A stretch of 64,000 nt of DNA from an uncultured Bacteroides sp. (GTDB lineage: Bacteria > Bacteroidota > Bacteroidia > Cytophagales > Cyclobacteriaceae), in assembly GCA_902168185.1 (NCBI GenBank), contig CABHOV010000067.1, forward strand, positions 62,001-126,000. Direction: 5' to 3'. Each line of letters opens with the position of its first letter. Position 1 is the stretch's first letter. The translations under genes and the position numbers were made by a program. The notes beneath the pieces were generated by a model, which saw only the letters and a program-made list of their open reading frames with translations, had not been told where the DNA came from and ran no database searches. This document shows positions 26,307-35,990 of this stretch, in pieces.

Positions 26307-26972
26307 TCAGCGGTCGAAGCGAAGTTCATCTCCCAATTCATTCGTATCATCTTCTGTTTTATAAAAACCTTTCTCCAATAAAATCTCACCACAACGTTTG
26401 ATAGAAACTTCCAAACCCTCTACGAGTTTGCCTGCACGGATGTGTGTTATCAATTCCGAAACAATTTTATCCCACTGCTTTTGGTCTACAACTTTGCTGA
26501 TTCCTTTATCAGCCATAACGATTACTTCATGCTCGAAGAATGAAATAAAGATCATGATGCCTGTGCGGTGTTTGGTGTTGAAAACTTCTTCCTGCAAAAA
26601 AGCATTTTCGGCACGCTGGCGTGTAGAGTAATCGAGATGATGCTGGCTCACCAGCATTCTTTTTAATGGATCTATAAAATTTGGGAGCACTGCACCGACA
26701 ACACCTCCAAGAATTACTATTATAAAAATAAAAACGGGATCATAGTAAAGCGTATTCTCCGCATCTGTAATTACATAGCGATCGAATATAATCATGAAAA
26801 TAAATACAAGTGATGCACCTATTAAACTGCCGCGATAATTACCTTCCGAATAGTGGCCACTGCGTTCAACAATCACAGGTACAATTTCACCAGAGATTTT
26901 GTCTTCCGCATTTTTCACGGCTTCCTGTATACGTTTCAGGTCGCTATCTGAAAATTTGTGTTTGAGATTCAT
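26307..26972 (-). CDS. TPM domain protein without signal peptide, two membrane helices
   Basis: This 221-residue protein starts with charged sequence (D-L-K-R-I-Q-E-A-V-K-N-A-E) followed by a short TPM segment (G-E-I-V-P-V-I-V-E-R-S-G). Two hydrophobic helices follow at about 50-65 and 80-100, then a second TPM-like part (H-R-T-G-I-M-I-F-I-S-F-F-E-H-E-V-I-V). It is the divergent third type of TPM protein, the one often encoded beside LemA and two YgcG-type genes in Bacteroidota. LemA is missing here. It heads the cluster; 261 gene-free bases lie between it and the divergent DUF2179 gene. Confidence 0.85.
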   Translation of the reverse strand: MNLKHKFSDSDLKRIQEAVKNAEDKISGEIVPVIVERSGHYSEGNYRGSLIGASLVFIFMIIFDRYVITDAENTLYYDPVFIFIIVILGGVVGAVLPNFIDPLKRMLVSQHHLDYSTRQRAENAFLQEEVFNTKHRTGIMIFISFFEHEVIVMADKGISKVVDQKQWDKIVSELITHIRAGKLVEGLEVSIKRCGEILLEKGFYKTEDDTNELGDELRFDR

Positions 26973-27233
26973 AATTTTTTATTCGTTGGACTTTGGGTAA
27001 AGCAATCCGCTTAATCACAGATTCTTTTATTTCCGTTGGAGTTTAAAAATGTTTTGCAACACTAAAGGAGTTGGATTATGCTGGAATAAAGTTACTTACT
27101 CGCCTTGTCATAAAAAAACATGATCAAACACAAACAAATTAAAAAACCAATTTATAGCTTTCCGTCCGAAGCAGATTAACAGGTATCTTCATAAAGCTTT
27201 AGTCGGGAATGTTAATTTAATATTTCAAAAATT

Positions 27234-27842
27234 ATGGAAGAATTCTTTACCGGCACATTGGGCGCTACAGAAAATGTTTTCAGTTTCTTAATTCTTCCTT
27301 TGCTGATTTTTTTCGCGCGCATTACAGATGTGTCCATCAATACCATCCGCATCATTTATGTTTTAGGAGGCAGAAAAACAACGGCCACTATACTCGGATT
27401 TTTTGAATCCTTTGTGTGGCTGATGGCCATTCGCCAGATTTTCGAACATCTGGATAACTGGATTTGTTACGTTGCTTATCCAGCAGGTTTTGCAATGGGT
27501 ATTTTTGTGGGCATGATCATAGAAGAGCGCATTGCATACGGAAAAGTAATTGTGCGGATCATTACACGGAAAGAGGTTTATCACCTGCTCGCTTTTTTAA
27601 CATCGCAGCAATTCAGATATACTCATGTGGATGCGGAGGGACCGGACGGACATGAGAATCTTGTATTTACAGTTTTGGAAAGAGAACATTTGGAAGACCT
27701 GTTGTTTAAACTGAAAGAGATTTTACCGAGTGCTTTCTATACGGTTGAGCGAGTTAATCGTGCCGCAGAAAGTGGAACGATTGTTCAGGAGTCAACACGA
27801 TGGAGTATAGGCTCGTGGTTAAAAAGTATAAAGAGAGATTAG
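27234..27842 (+). CDS. DUF2179/DUF5698 membrane protein (UPF0316 type)
   Basis: This 202-residue protein has three hydrophobic helices in the first half, with the family-typical F-F-A-R-I-T-D-V-S-I-N-T-I-R-I at about 26-40. A soluble C-terminal DUF2179 domain follows (about 105-170, V-I-V-R-I-I-T-R-K-E, V-F-T-V-L-E-R-E-H-L). UPF0316 proteins are membrane proteins of unknown function in Firmicutes and Bacteroidota. It ends 35 bases before the DUF6263 gene, which could share its transcript. Confidence 0.9.
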   Translation: MEEFFTGTLGATENVFSFLILPLLIFFARITDVSINTIRIIYVLGGRKTTATILGFFESFVWLMAIRQIFEHLDNWICYVAYPAGFAMGIFVGMIIEERIAYGKVIVRIITRKEVYHLLAFLTSQQFRYTHVDAEGPDGHENLVFTVLEREHLEDLLFKLKEILPSAFYTVERVNRAAESGTIVQESTRWSIGSWLKSIKRD

Positions 27843-27877
27843 CGATTTATTTTTCGTATTACATATTAAACAACTCT

Positions 27878-28801
27878 ATGAAAGCATTACGTTTTGTGGT
27901 TTTATTTTTTGTGGTCTGCGCCTTTACAAATCCAGCGAAGGTTGTCAAACTTGAATATATCTTTAAAGTAGGAGACGTGCATGAGTGGGTTCAGGTTTCG
28001 AAACAAACGATCACTCAAGATATACCCGGTGCCGGAGAAATGACAATCAAAGTTGCTATAGATGGCGGTATGCAGTTGAAGGTTGTTGAGCTTACCGGCA
28101 AAGGAGCGAAAGTGGAGACTACATATTCGAAAATTAAAATGATTATGAATATGCCTCCGCCTATGGGTGATGTTACTATGGACAGCGAAGGAGCGGATGA
28201 TAATATGCAGAACAAAATGATGAAGAGTATGACTCAGAAACCTTTCTTCATCTATATGAACAAAGAAGGCATTATTGAAAAAGTTGAAGGCACCGAGAAT
28301 TTATACTCTGGCATTTCCGAACTTGGTTTAGAAGCTGCTGCCGCTGCACAGGCAAAACAATCTCTTCAACAAGCGATGAGTGAGCAGTCGATCAAGGCAA
28401 GTATTGAGATGTCGTTGATGCAGTACTCTGCAGCAAAAGTGAAAACTGGTGACACTTGGAAAAATACCGTGAGCACGGCATTGAATTTTCCGATGCAGAT
28501 TAACAACACATGGACGTTTGAAAAACTAGAAGGCACTGTTGCTTCAATCACCAGTGATGGTACCGTTGTAACTACAGATAAGGAAAAGACAACAACCATC
28601 AACGGAATGCAAGCGAAGGTTGACTTAAACGGCCGGCAAATGACAAAAGGTACTGTAGATATAAAAAGTGGATGGCCTATAAAAATGGAAGTGATCTCAG
28701 AGATTAAAGGCAAGATGACTTTATTAGCCGGAGGTATGCTTCCTCAGGATACCGATGTACCGATGGAGATTCTAAGTGAGAGTACATTTACAATCAAGTA
28801 A
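27878..28801 (+). CDS. DUF6263 family exported protein
   Basis: The 307-residue start at 27878 is chosen because M-K-A-L-R-F-V-V-L-F-F-V-V-C-A opens a signal peptide. A longer frame from 27800 would overlap the DUF2179 gene and carry no signal at its head. The mature part begins L-E-Y-I-F-K-V-G-D and is beta-rich with Thr/Lys repeats and a Met-rich loop at about 85-120. This fits DUF6263, a Bacteroidota family of unknown function. A strong terminator follows. Confidence 0.85.
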   Translation: MKALRFVVLFFVVCAFTNPAKVVKLEYIFKVGDVHEWVQVSKQTITQDIPGAGEMTIKVAIDGGMQLKVVELTGKGAKVETTYSKIKMIMNMPPPMGDVTMDSEGADDNMQNKMMKSMTQKPFFIYMNKEGIIEKVEGTENLYSGISELGLEAAAAAQAKQSLQQAMSEQSIKASIEMSLMQYSAAKVKTGDTWKNTVSTALNFPMQINNTWTFEKLEGTVASITSDGTVVTTDKEKTTTINGMQAKVDLNGRQMTKGTVDIKSGWPIKMEVISEIKGKMTLLAGGMLPQDTDVPMEILSESTFTIK

Positions 28802-28805
28802 AAAA

Positions 28806-28840
28806 CAAAAAGGATGGAGCACTTAACTCCATCCTTTTTT
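28806..28840. terminator. bidirectional intrinsic terminator
   Basis: AAAAAGGATGGAG (28807-28819) pairs with CTCCATCCTTTTT around a CACTTAA loop, between the convergent DUF6263 and GH3 genes. Confidence 0.92.
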
Positions 28841-28860
28841 ATTATATAGTTTAAAGCGGT

Positions 28861-30384
28861 TTACACCTCCGCCATCATTCTTAAAATATCTTCTATATAC
28901 TCGCGTGAGTTTGAAAGGCGCGGTACTTTATTTTGTCCGCCAAGCTTACCACGACTCCTCATCCAATTATAAAAGGTTCCCTCCTCAACACTGTGCACAA
29001 CAGGTTCTATAAGCGCTAGGTTATGCGCACGTTTAGCATCATAGTCCGAATTGATCTCACGAAGTGTCTTATCAAGAAGTCTCGTGAACTCTTCCATGCT
29101 CGATGGCTTTACTTTAAATTCTACAAGCCATTCATGTCCGCCTTTTTTTCCATGCGCCAGATATATAGGGCCAGCTGTAAAATTTTCGATGATCGCTCCC
29201 GTCAGGTCACACGCTCTGGCTATAGCCGTCTCTGCATTTTCAACAATAAGCTCTTCACCAAAAGCATTGATATAATGCTTGGTGCGTCCTGAAATTTTTA
29301 TGCGGTAAGGAGCAAGAGAAGTAAATTTGATTGTATCGCCAATATTATAGCGCCATAAACCTGCATTGGTAGAAATGACCATTGCATAGTTTGTGTTGAG
29401 TTCTACTTCACTTAAAGGAACAGCGCGTGGATCTTCTTTTTCCAGTTCTGCTATAGGAACAAATTCATAGAAGACGCCATAGTCGAGCATGAGTAATAAC
29501 TCTTCCGAATCTCGCTGATCTTGTATACCGAAGAAGCCTTCGCTTGCATTATATATTTCCCAATAACGCATTTTATCCGATGGGATAAGCGCTTTAAAAA
29601 GAGCACGATACGGTGCAAAAGAAACAGCTCCATGAAAAAAAGCTTCCAGGTTCGGCCAAACTTCAAGTATATTATTCTTCCCTTCCAGTTCAACAACCTT
29701 TTGAATCAAGAGAATTGTCCACGTGGGTACGCCTGCTATATTCGTAACATTATCACGTGCAGTCTCGCGCGCCATCTTCTCGATCTTCTCTTCCCAGTTT
29801 CCCATCAACGCGGTTTCGAGACTTGGCGTCCGAATGAATTGCGCCCACTGCGGAAGGTTCTGCATAATGACAGCAGAGACATCTCCATAGTATGAACTCG
29901 CGCTCGGATCAAAATCATTGATCTGATGACTTCCTCCAACAGCAAGGCCTTTGCCATCAAATAAAGTTGTATCCGGATAATTGTTAACGTAGAGAGAGAT
30001 CAGGTCCTTGCCACCTTTAAAGTGACAATCTTCCAAGGCTTCTTGTGAAACCGGTATAAATTTACTGCGAGCATTTGTGGTGCCCGATGATTTTGAAAAC
30101 CATTTTATTTCCGTTGGCCATAAAATGTTTTGTTCACCGCGCATGAGGCGCTCTATCGAAGGAAAAAGTTTTTCGTAAGTGTGTATAGGTACGCGACTGC
30201 GAAATTGATCGTATGTTTGAATGCTGCTAAAATCATACTGTACACCAAACTCTGTTGTACGAGCAGTCTGTATTAATTTCTTGAAAATCTCATCCTGTAC
30301 TTCATGCGGATATTTCATGAAGAGCTCCATTTGATGGATGCGCTTCTTCATTACCCATGTCAATATAGAATTGATTAGTCCCAT
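28861..30384 (-). CDS. GH3 family acyl-adenylating protein
   Basis: This 507-residue member of the GH3 (auxin-responsive promoter) family belongs to the ANL adenylating superfamily. In plants GH3 enzymes conjugate auxin or jasmonate to amino acids. The ATP loop is S-S-G-T-T-N-A-R-S-K at about 93-102. The Y-N-A-S-E-G motif is at about 277-282, and G-D-T-I-K-F is at about 355. Bacterial GH3 proteins are frequent in Bacteroidota and lack an assigned substrate. It is a single gene with its own -7 element candidate, 82 bases after lptB. Confidence 0.93.
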   Translation of the reverse strand: MGLINSILTWVMKKRIHQMELFMKYPHEVQDEIFKKLIQTARTTEFGVQYDFSSIQTYDQFRSRVPIHTYEKLFPSIERLMRGEQNILWPTEIKWFSKSSGTTNARSKFIPVSQEALEDCHFKGGKDLISLYVNNYPDTTLFDGKGLAVGGSHQINDFDPSASSYYGDVSAVIMQNLPQWAQFIRTPSLETALMGNWEEKIEKMARETARDNVTNIAGVPTWTILLIQKVVELEGKNNILEVWPNLEAFFHGAVSFAPYRALFKALIPSDKMRYWEIYNASEGFFGIQDQRDSEELLLMLDYGVFYEFVPIAELEKEDPRAVPLSEVELNTNYAMVISTNAGLWRYNIGDTIKFTSLAPYRIKISGRTKHYINAFGEELIVENAETAIARACDLTGAIIENFTAGPIYLAHGKKGGHEWLVEFKVKPSSMEEFTRLLDKTLREINSDYDAKRAHNLALIEPVVHSVEEGTFYNWMRSRGKLGGQNKVPRLSNSREYIEDILRMMAEV

Positions 30385-30402
30385 TGCAGTTTACAGCAAA
30401 AT

Positions 30403-30410
30403 CAAAAATA
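30403..30410 (-). promoter_or_regulatory. possible GH3 gene -7 promoter element
   Basis: Read on the minus strand this is TATTTTTG, an exact TAnnTTTG match about 20 bases upstream of the start. A clear -33 partner is not evident. Confidence 0.4.
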
Positions 30411-30466
30411 AGAAAACTTGCCGATTGAATGGTGGCTTAAAAAGTATCAGCGGAATTAAAAAGTAA

Positions 30467-31246
30467 TTATAATCCCTCAGATGGATCACTCCATTGTTCT
30501 TCTTTCGGAAGGGTGAGTTTTGACCTTTTCAATTCAAAGTTCTGACCAAGATAAACTTTCCGTACTTGTGGATCGCTCGCAAGTTCATGTGCTGTTCCTG
30601 ATTTGAAAAGTTTTCCGTCTACCATCAAGTAAGCGCGATCAGTTATAGATAATGTTTCATCAACATTATGATCTGTAATAAGAATACCGATGTTTTTGTT
30701 TTTCAGTTTTGCTACAATGGTCTGGATTTCTTCAACAGCGATTGGATCCACACCGGCAAAGGGTTCATCCAGTAATACAAACTTCGGATCAACGGCCAAG
30801 GCGCGCGCAATTTCTGTTCTTCTGCGTTCTCCTCCCGAAAGAGACATGCCGTAATTCTTGCGTACTTTATGAAGACTGAATTCTTCTATCAATTCATCGA
30901 CCTTCTCTTTACGCTGCTGACTTGTAAAATCACGCATTTCCAGAACGGACATGATGTTTTCTTCAACCGTGAGTTTTCTGAAAACAGAAGCTTCCTGCGC
31001 TAAATATCCCAGTCCGATACGGGCACGCTGATACATCGGCAATGGTGTTATCTCACGATCATCAAGAAAAATTTTTCCTTCATTCGGTTTGATGAGCCCA
31101 ACGATCATATAGAACGAAGTTGTTTTACCCGCACCGTTAGGTCCTAGCAGCCCCACGATTTCTCCCTGGGCAACTTGTACAGACACATCATTTACAACGG
31201 TCCGCGTTTTATACTTCTTCATTAAATGTTCGGCACGCAATATCAT
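30467..31246 (-). CDS. lptB: LPS export ABC transporter ATP-binding protein
   Basis: LptB is the ATPase that powers LPS extraction from the inner membrane through LptFG. The 259 residues show Walker [10 protein letters not shown] at about 35-43, Q-loop E-A-S-V-F-R-K-L-T, signature L-S-G-G-E-R-R-R, Walker [13 protein letters not shown] and the H-loop T-D-H-N-V. The F-A-G-V-D-P and D-H-N-V-D-E-T-L motifs are typical of LptB rather than of other ABC ATPases. A short C-terminal extension follows. It lies three bases after the end of recJ, so the two are co-transcribed. Confidence 0.95.
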   Translation of the reverse strand: MILRAEHLMKKYKTRTVVNDVSVQVAQGEIVGLLGPNGAGKTTSFYMIVGLIKPNEGKIFLDDREITPLPMYQRARIGLGYLAQEASVFRKLTVEENIMSVLEMRDFTSQQRKEKVDELIEEFSLHKVRKNYGMSLSGGERRRTEIARALAVDPKFVLLDEPFAGVDPIAVEEIQTIVAKLKNKNIGILITDHNVDETLSITDRAYLMVDGKLFKSGTAHELASDPQVRKVYLGQNFELKRSKLTLPKEEQWSDPSEGL

Positions 31247-31249
31247 GGT

Positions 31250-32950
31250 CTAATGAAATTTAATGTCTTTGATTCTTAATTGGATAGACGTTGTTCCGTT
31301 GAAAGTATTTTCTTCTACTGTAAATGCCATTTTAAAAACATCACGTTTCGAAAGTCTGTCGTAATGTTCAATCAGGTCGAATCCTACTGCCTGAAAAACA
31401 CAATCACTTCCTTCCTGTCCGGCCAGGAAACGCACATGCTTATCCTTAAAGCTCGACAGAGAATTGAAAACATATATATTGTTCGCCTGAAAAACGGGGC
31501 GTTGACTTTCGGGGCCAAACGGAGCCATTTGCTTCAGCACATTTAAAAACTTTGGCGAGATCATATTGAAATCAAGGGGCATATCAATTTCAATAACCGG
31601 AGTCAGCATATCCTCTGTTATTGTTGATGATACTACTTCTTCAAATCTGCGTTGAAATAATTCGAGGTTCTGAATGTCGAGTGTCAGGCCAGCGGCATAT
31701 TTATGACCACCAAATTTTTCCAACAGATCGCTGCATTCAAGTATAGCATTGTAAAGGTCAAAGCCATTTACGCTTCTTGCCGAGCCAGTAATTTTGTTAT
31801 TTGATTCTGTTAGTATCACAGTTGGTCTATAATATTTCTCTACACACCGTGCAGCAACTATGCCAATTACTCCCTTGTGCCAGGTGTTTTTGAAAAGAAC
31901 TGTTGATTTTGCTGAGCGAAGTGTTGCGTCATTCTCAATCATCGCGATTGCTTCTTCCGTTATATCGGAATCAAACTGCTTACGGAGGTCGTTCTTGATA
32001 TTTACTTTACCAGCAAGGTCGTTCGCTTCTTCTTCTGTTTTCGCTATCAGCAAATCTACCGCAGCACGAGCATGTGCCACGCGACCCGCAGCATTAATGC
32101 GTGGGCCAAGCGTAAAAACAATTCCGGAAACATCCAGATCATTTTTTATAGCCGCTATTTCCTTTAGTGCCTTTAATCCTGGAGAAGGATCTTCATTCAA
32201 TTTTTTTAATCCGAAATGGGCAAGCGTTCTGTTCTCGCCATTAATTGGTACTATATCTGATGCAATGCTTACAGCAACCAGGTCGAGGTACGGCGCAAGT
32301 TCCTGTTCATCGCGGTAGCGTTTTGCATAAGCCTGAATAAGTTTGAAGCCGATACCACAACCACTAAGTTCTTTATAAGGATAGTTACAGTCGCTTTGCT
32401 TCGGATCCAATACTGCTATAGCGTTTGGTATATTATTATCCGGCAAGTGGTGATCGCAGACAATAAAATCGATGCCTTTATTTTTAGCAACATCAATCAG
32501 TTCTGATGATTTGATTCCACAATCCAAGGATATAATTAAAGTATATCCATTTTGTTCAGCCCATTCAACTCCTGCCAACGATACTCCATAACCCTCTGCG
32601 TAACGGTCGGGGATATATACTTCACACTTTTTATAAAAATTTTGAATGTAACTATATACCAATGAAACGGCTGTTGTTCCATCAACATCATAGTCGCCAT
32701 AGATAAGAATCTTCTCGCCTGAATCAATTGCTTGCTTCATGCGATCCATGGCTTTATCCATATTCTTCATCAGGAACGGATCGTGAAGATGATCGAGCGA
32801 AGGGCGAAAAAATTTCTTAGCATTTTCAAAGTCAGTAATTCCTCGCTGAATAAGAATAGATGCTAAACTGTGATTTATATTAATTGCCTGAGAAAGCTTT
32901 TCTACTTCCTCTTGTGAGGGTATCTCTTTTTGAATCCATCGTCTATACAT
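31250..32950 (-). CDS. recJ: single-stranded-DNA-specific exonuclease RecJ
   Basis: RecJ degrades single-stranded DNA 5'-3' in repair and recombination. The start at 32950 gives M-Y-R-R-W-I-Q-K, the usual N-terminus; a 29-residue extension would run into the upstream gene. The DHH phosphoesterase motifs are in place: G-D-Y-D-V-D-G-T-T at about 80-88, D-C-G at about 135, and C-D-H-H at about 155-158. The C-terminal DHHA1 domain contains G-G-H and A-A-G-L. Length 566, normal. The collagen-like gene precedes it by four bases. Confidence 0.95.
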   Translation of the reverse strand: MYRRWIQKEIPSQEEVEKLSQAININHSLASILIQRGITDFENAKKFFRPSLDHLHDPFLMKNMDKAMDRMKQAIDSGEKILIYGDYDVDGTTAVSLVYSYIQNFYKKCEVYIPDRYAEGYGVSLAGVEWAEQNGYTLIISLDCGIKSSELIDVAKNKGIDFIVCDHHLPDNNIPNAIAVLDPKQSDCNYPYKELSGCGIGFKLIQAYAKRYRDEQELAPYLDLVAVSIASDIVPINGENRTLAHFGLKKLNEDPSPGLKALKEIAAIKNDLDVSGIVFTLGPRINAAGRVAHARAAVDLLIAKTEEEANDLAGKVNIKNDLRKQFDSDITEEAIAMIENDATLRSAKSTVLFKNTWHKGVIGIVAARCVEKYYRPTVILTESNNKITGSARSVNGFDLYNAILECSDLLEKFGGHKYAAGLTLDIQNLELFQRRFEEVVSSTITEDMLTPVIEIDMPLDFNMISPKFLNVLKQMAPFGPESQRPVFQANNIYVFNSLSSFKDKHVRFLAGQEGSDCVFQAVGFDLIEHYDRLSKRDVFKMAFTVEENTFNGTTSIQLRIKDIKFH

Positions 32951-32954
32951 CTGC

Positions 32955-33740
32955 TTAGTTTGATTCGAAATTGATATTGCCTTGAACACCACCAATGCCA
33001 CTGGCACTGTCTGTTCCCGGCAAACCGTCCTTTCCATTTTTTCGTGATGGGCCTAAACCGGCAGGTCCGTGATATCCACCTCTTCCTGCGGAGCCCGCTA
33101 CACCGCCGTAAATTTTTACAAAAATTTGTTTACCTATTAATTCTTTAATCCTTGGATTCTTTACATTGTCCAACGTCAACGTTCCTCCATTTGCACCGTT
33201 TCCGCCCTGACCGGCATTTCCTCCATTGGCGCCATCACCACCGGCACAATGAACAGTGCCTGTACTTCCTCCTCCTCCATTTCCTCCATCACCACCTTTA
33301 CCTCCATTGCCTCCACTCAAATCTATAATTAGATTTCCATTCATGGTTATTCTTTCAAGATACAGAAAAAGGTTGATGCCTGCTGTTCCATCCAAACCCC
33401 TTCCTCCGTTTCTTCCCGGCAAACCAGGGCTGCAAGGCATTGTAGGACTCACGCCATTTCTTCCGTTCCTTCCAGGTTTTCCATCTATACCTTTTCCATC
33501 AATGATGCAATGATTACCGAAGATCGCCCATTTGACACGCACAAAGTTTTCGCGCTTCAATTTGTTAAGCACTAATCTTGACGAGTCCATCATGATCAAT
33601 GTATCAGCAACAAGAATATCTGATTGTCCCAGATTATATACTTCATTTTTTTTTATAACGAGCTTACCAACACGAATCTGGGCCGGCGCTGTAACGGGCA
33701 AAAGTGCTACTAAAATCAAGAGGTATTGTAAGCGAGTCAT
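32955..33740 (-). CDS. exported collagen-like, glycine-rich protein
   Basis: This 261-residue protein begins with a signal peptide (M-T-R-L-Q-Y-L-L-I-L-V-A-L-L-P-V-T-A-P-A). A short beta-like region to about residue 85 follows, then Gly-X-Y stretches (G-K-P-G-R-N-G-R-N-G, G-L-P-G-R-N-G-G-R-G, G-P-A-G-L-G-P) alternating with Gly-Gly-rich loops (G-G-K-G-G-D-G-G-N-G-G). Two Cys pairs may bridge loops. The triplets are interrupted, so a long triple helix is unlikely; a short collagen-type or glycine-loop structure on the cell surface fits better. A TATTTTTG element sits just upstream of the ATG (33745-33752), which could give a near-leaderless mRNA. It is four bases from recJ, an unexpected partner. 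Confidence 0.8.
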   Translation of the reverse strand: MTRLQYLLILVALLPVTAPAQIRVGKLVIKKNEVYNLGQSDILVADTLIMMDSSRLVLNKLKRENFVRVKWAIFGNHCIIDGKGIDGKPGRNGRNGVSPTMPCSPGLPGRNGGRGLDGTAGINLFLYLERITMNGNLIIDLSGGNGGKGGDGGNGGGGSTGTVHCAGGDGANGGNAGQGGNGANGGTLTLDNVKNPRIKELIGKQIFVKIYGGVAGSAGRGGYHGPAGLGPSRKNGKDGLPGTDSASGIGGVQGNINFESN

Positions 33741-33812
33741 TCTACAAAAATAAAGCAGGGGTGATCTTTTGAAAATTATTCGATGCTGTAAATAGATAGA
33801 CTTGTAATAAAC

Positions 33813-33843
33813 AAAAAAAGCAGTGTTCTACCACTGCTTTTTA
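33813..33843 (-). terminator. intrinsic terminator after the SPOR-like gene
   Basis: A-run plus GCAGTG (33820-33825) pairs with CACTGC (33832-33837) around TTCTAC, flanked by A- and T-runs. It is usable on both strands, and on the minus strand it ends the SPOR-like gene. Confidence 0.8.
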
Positions 33844-33865
33844 TATCTAAACAGATTTGATTTTT

Positions 33866-34504
33866 TTACTTCGAACTTTCTGCTGGCTTCTCGTTTACTA
33901 CGCCTTCCAGAACGTCTTTTATTTCAACACGCTGACCATCCTTGTAGGGAACAATCCAGGCATCTTTAACACCCATCTCGCGCATATATTTTTTGAATGT
34001 GTCGGCTTCCCAATAATCACGGAAAATTCCGATTGTTACTTTTTGAGGTTCGCCTTCTTTTACTTCACCACCGAAGTTCGGGTTGTTGTCAAAATATTTT
34101 GCAAGGTCCTTATTTTTGAAAGCACCGATCTGCACTTTGAAAACTACGCCTTTCGAAAAATCCATTGGATTAATTACTGGCGCTTCTTTGAGTTGGGAGA
34201 GTTCGGCTTTTGCTGCTGTAAGTTGCCCTCTGCTTTGTGTGAGTTCATCTTCTAATTGAACAATCTTGGCATCTTTATCACTGATCTGGCTTTGCATCTG
34301 CGTAACCTTTTGATTAAGGGACGACACCTGGGATTCCGCAGCCTGTTTCTCTTCTGTCATTTGTTTCAGGCTCTCGGGACTTTTAGAAAATTCTTTGGCT
34401 TTTTTCTTCCACTCCTTCTTTTCTTGTTTAGAGAGCTGTGCAAAAACTAGTGAAGATGAAAAAATGAAAGCCAGACAAAAAAATAAAGTAAGTCTACATT
34501 TCAT
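33866..34504 (-). CDS. exported coiled-coil protein with SPOR-like C-terminal domain
   Basis: The 212 residues comprise a signal peptide to about residue 22 (V-F-A-Q), a Lys/Glu-rich coiled coil at about 25-105 (heptads such as Q-V-S-S-L-N-Q-K-V-T-Q-M-Q-S-Q-I), and a C-terminal domain from about 120. That domain contains F-K-V-Q-I-G-A-F and V-T-I-G-I-F-R-D-Y-W-E-A, which match SPOR (peptidoglycan-binding) repeats. It is likely periplasmic and may bind denuded glycan strands at division sites, as other SPOR proteins do. It is a single gene between fumC and the collagen-like gene. Confidence 0.8.
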   Translation of the reverse strand: MKCRLTLFFCLAFIFSSSLVFAQLSKQEKKEWKKKAKEFSKSPESLKQMTEEKQAAESQVSSLNQKVTQMQSQISDKDAKIVQLEDELTQSRGQLTAAKAELSQLKEAPVINPMDFSKGVVFKVQIGAFKNKDLAKYFDNNPNFGGEVKEGEPQKVTIGIFRDYWEADTFKKYMREMGVKDAWIVPYKDGQRVEIKDVLEGVVNEKPAESSK

Positions 34505-34573
34505 GGCTTGTTTGTTTAAAACTCATTAAAAGTACAAATAATTTTTTTATATTTTGAAGGAAGCCTCTATTTC

Positions 34574-35968
34574 TCAAAGACTTCCAACCATGTTTTCTGG
34601 TCTTACCCATTGGTCGAACTGCTCTGATGTAAGCAAGCCGAGTTCAACAGCCGCTTCGCGAAGCGTCTTGTTTTCCTTGTGTGCTTTTTTTGCAATCTTC
34701 GCTGCGTTCTCATAACCAATGTGCGTATTCAGGGCCGTAACCAACATCAATGAATTTTCAAGATGCTGTTTTATTACCGGCTCATTCGGTTCTATACCTT
34801 CGGCACATTTATCATTGAATGATACGCAAGCATCTCCGATCAGGCGAGCAGATTGAAGAACGTTTGCTGCAATCACAGGTTTAAACACATTCAATTCAAA
34901 ATGACCTGTGGAGCCACCTATAGAAACTGCCACATCGTTTCCGATTACTTGTGCGCACACCATCGTTAAAGCTTCGGGTTGCGTTGGGTTTACTTTGCCT
35001 GGCATAATAGAAGAACCTGGCTCGTTATCCGGAATAACAATTTCACCGATGCCACAGCGAGGACCAGAGCTCAGCATTCTGATATCATTCGCTATTTTCA
35101 TTAAAGAAACAGCAGAGCGTTTCAATGCACCTGATAATTCTACCATCGCGTCGTGTGCTGCCAGTGCTTCGAATTTATTGGGTGCCGTTACGAAAGGAAG
35201 GCTTGTTAACTCTGCAATTTTTTTCGCAACAAGTACATCATATCCCTTTGGTGTATTAAGTCCTGTACCAACTGCTGTTCCGCCAAGTGCTAATTCACGA
35301 ACAACCTCGAGTGCATTTTTTACTGCACGCATGCTGTTGTCAATTTGTTGAACGTATCCTGAAAATTCCTGACCTAAAGTGAGTGGCGTGGCATCCATAA
35401 AATGAGTGCGACCAGTCTTCACTATATTTTTATAAGCTTCTGATTTTTTTGCAAGCGTATCACGAAGCTTCTTCATTCCCGGCAGGGTAATATCAACTAC
35501 TTGTTTGTAAGCAGCGATGTGCATAGCGGTCGGGAATGTATCATTTGATGATTGAGATTTATTCACATCATCATTCGGATGAAGCACTTTTTTGTCGTCC
35601 GTTAATTTACCGCCTTGCATTACGTGGGCACGATACGCGATAACTTCATTTACATTCATGTTACTTTGCGTGCCTGATCCGGTTTGCCAGATCACCAATG
35701 GAAATTCGCTATCCAGCTTTCCCGTAAGGATTTCGTCACAAACTTTTGCAATCAGATCTTTCTTATCAGCTGCTAAAACGCCCAATTCATGATTGGCCAT
35801 AGCGGCAGCTTTTTTAAGGTAAGCAAAAGCATAAATGATTTCCTTTGGCATACTGGCTTCCGGACCGATCTTAAAGTTGTTGCGGGAACGTTCCGTTTGG
35901 GCTCCCCAATATTTATCAGCGGGAACCTGAACTTCACCCATAGTGTCTTTTTCAATGCGATAGCTCAT
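34574..35968 (-). CDS. fumC: class II fumarate hydratase
   Basis: FumC hydrates fumarate to malate in the TCA cycle without an iron-sulfur cluster. The 464 residues include the family signature [11 protein letters not shown] at about 317-327. Also present are [13 protein letters not shown] at about 95-107 and [11 protein letters not shown] at about 184-194. The active-site residues are complete. It is a single gene with a candidate -7 element upstream. Confidence 0.96.
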   Translation of the reverse strand: MSYRIEKDTMGEVQVPADKYWGAQTERSRNNFKIGPEASMPKEIIYAFAYLKKAAAMANHELGVLAADKKDLIAKVCDEILTGKLDSEFPLVIWQTGSGTQSNMNVNEVIAYRAHVMQGGKLTDDKKVLHPNDDVNKSQSSNDTFPTAMHIAAYKQVVDITLPGMKKLRDTLAKKSEAYKNIVKTGRTHFMDATPLTLGQEFSGYVQQIDNSMRAVKNALEVVRELALGGTAVGTGLNTPKGYDVLVAKKIAELTSLPFVTAPNKFEALAAHDAMVELSGALKRSAVSLMKIANDIRMLSSGPRCGIGEIVIPDNEPGSSIMPGKVNPTQPEALTMVCAQVIGNDVAVSIGGSTGHFELNVFKPVIAANVLQSARLIGDACVSFNDKCAEGIEPNEPVIKQHLENSLMLVTALNTHIGYENAAKIAKKAHKENKTLREAAVELGLLTSEQFDQWVRPENMVGSL

Positions 35969-35990
35969 AGCAGAAATTTTATTTGAGCCG

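Noticed and set aside
26973-27233. Hidden lemA or small RNA gene in the gap before DUF2179
   Set aside because: No frame of useful length, no hairpin terminator and no recognisable RNA fold.
33256-33513. Pro-rich plus-strand frame opposite the collagen-like gene
   Set aside because: Poly-Pro is simply the complement of the Gly-rich repeats.
34908-35351. 147-codon plus-strand frame inside fumC
   Set aside because: Antisense to an intact fumC; Pro/Ser-rich composition is typical of a shadow frame.
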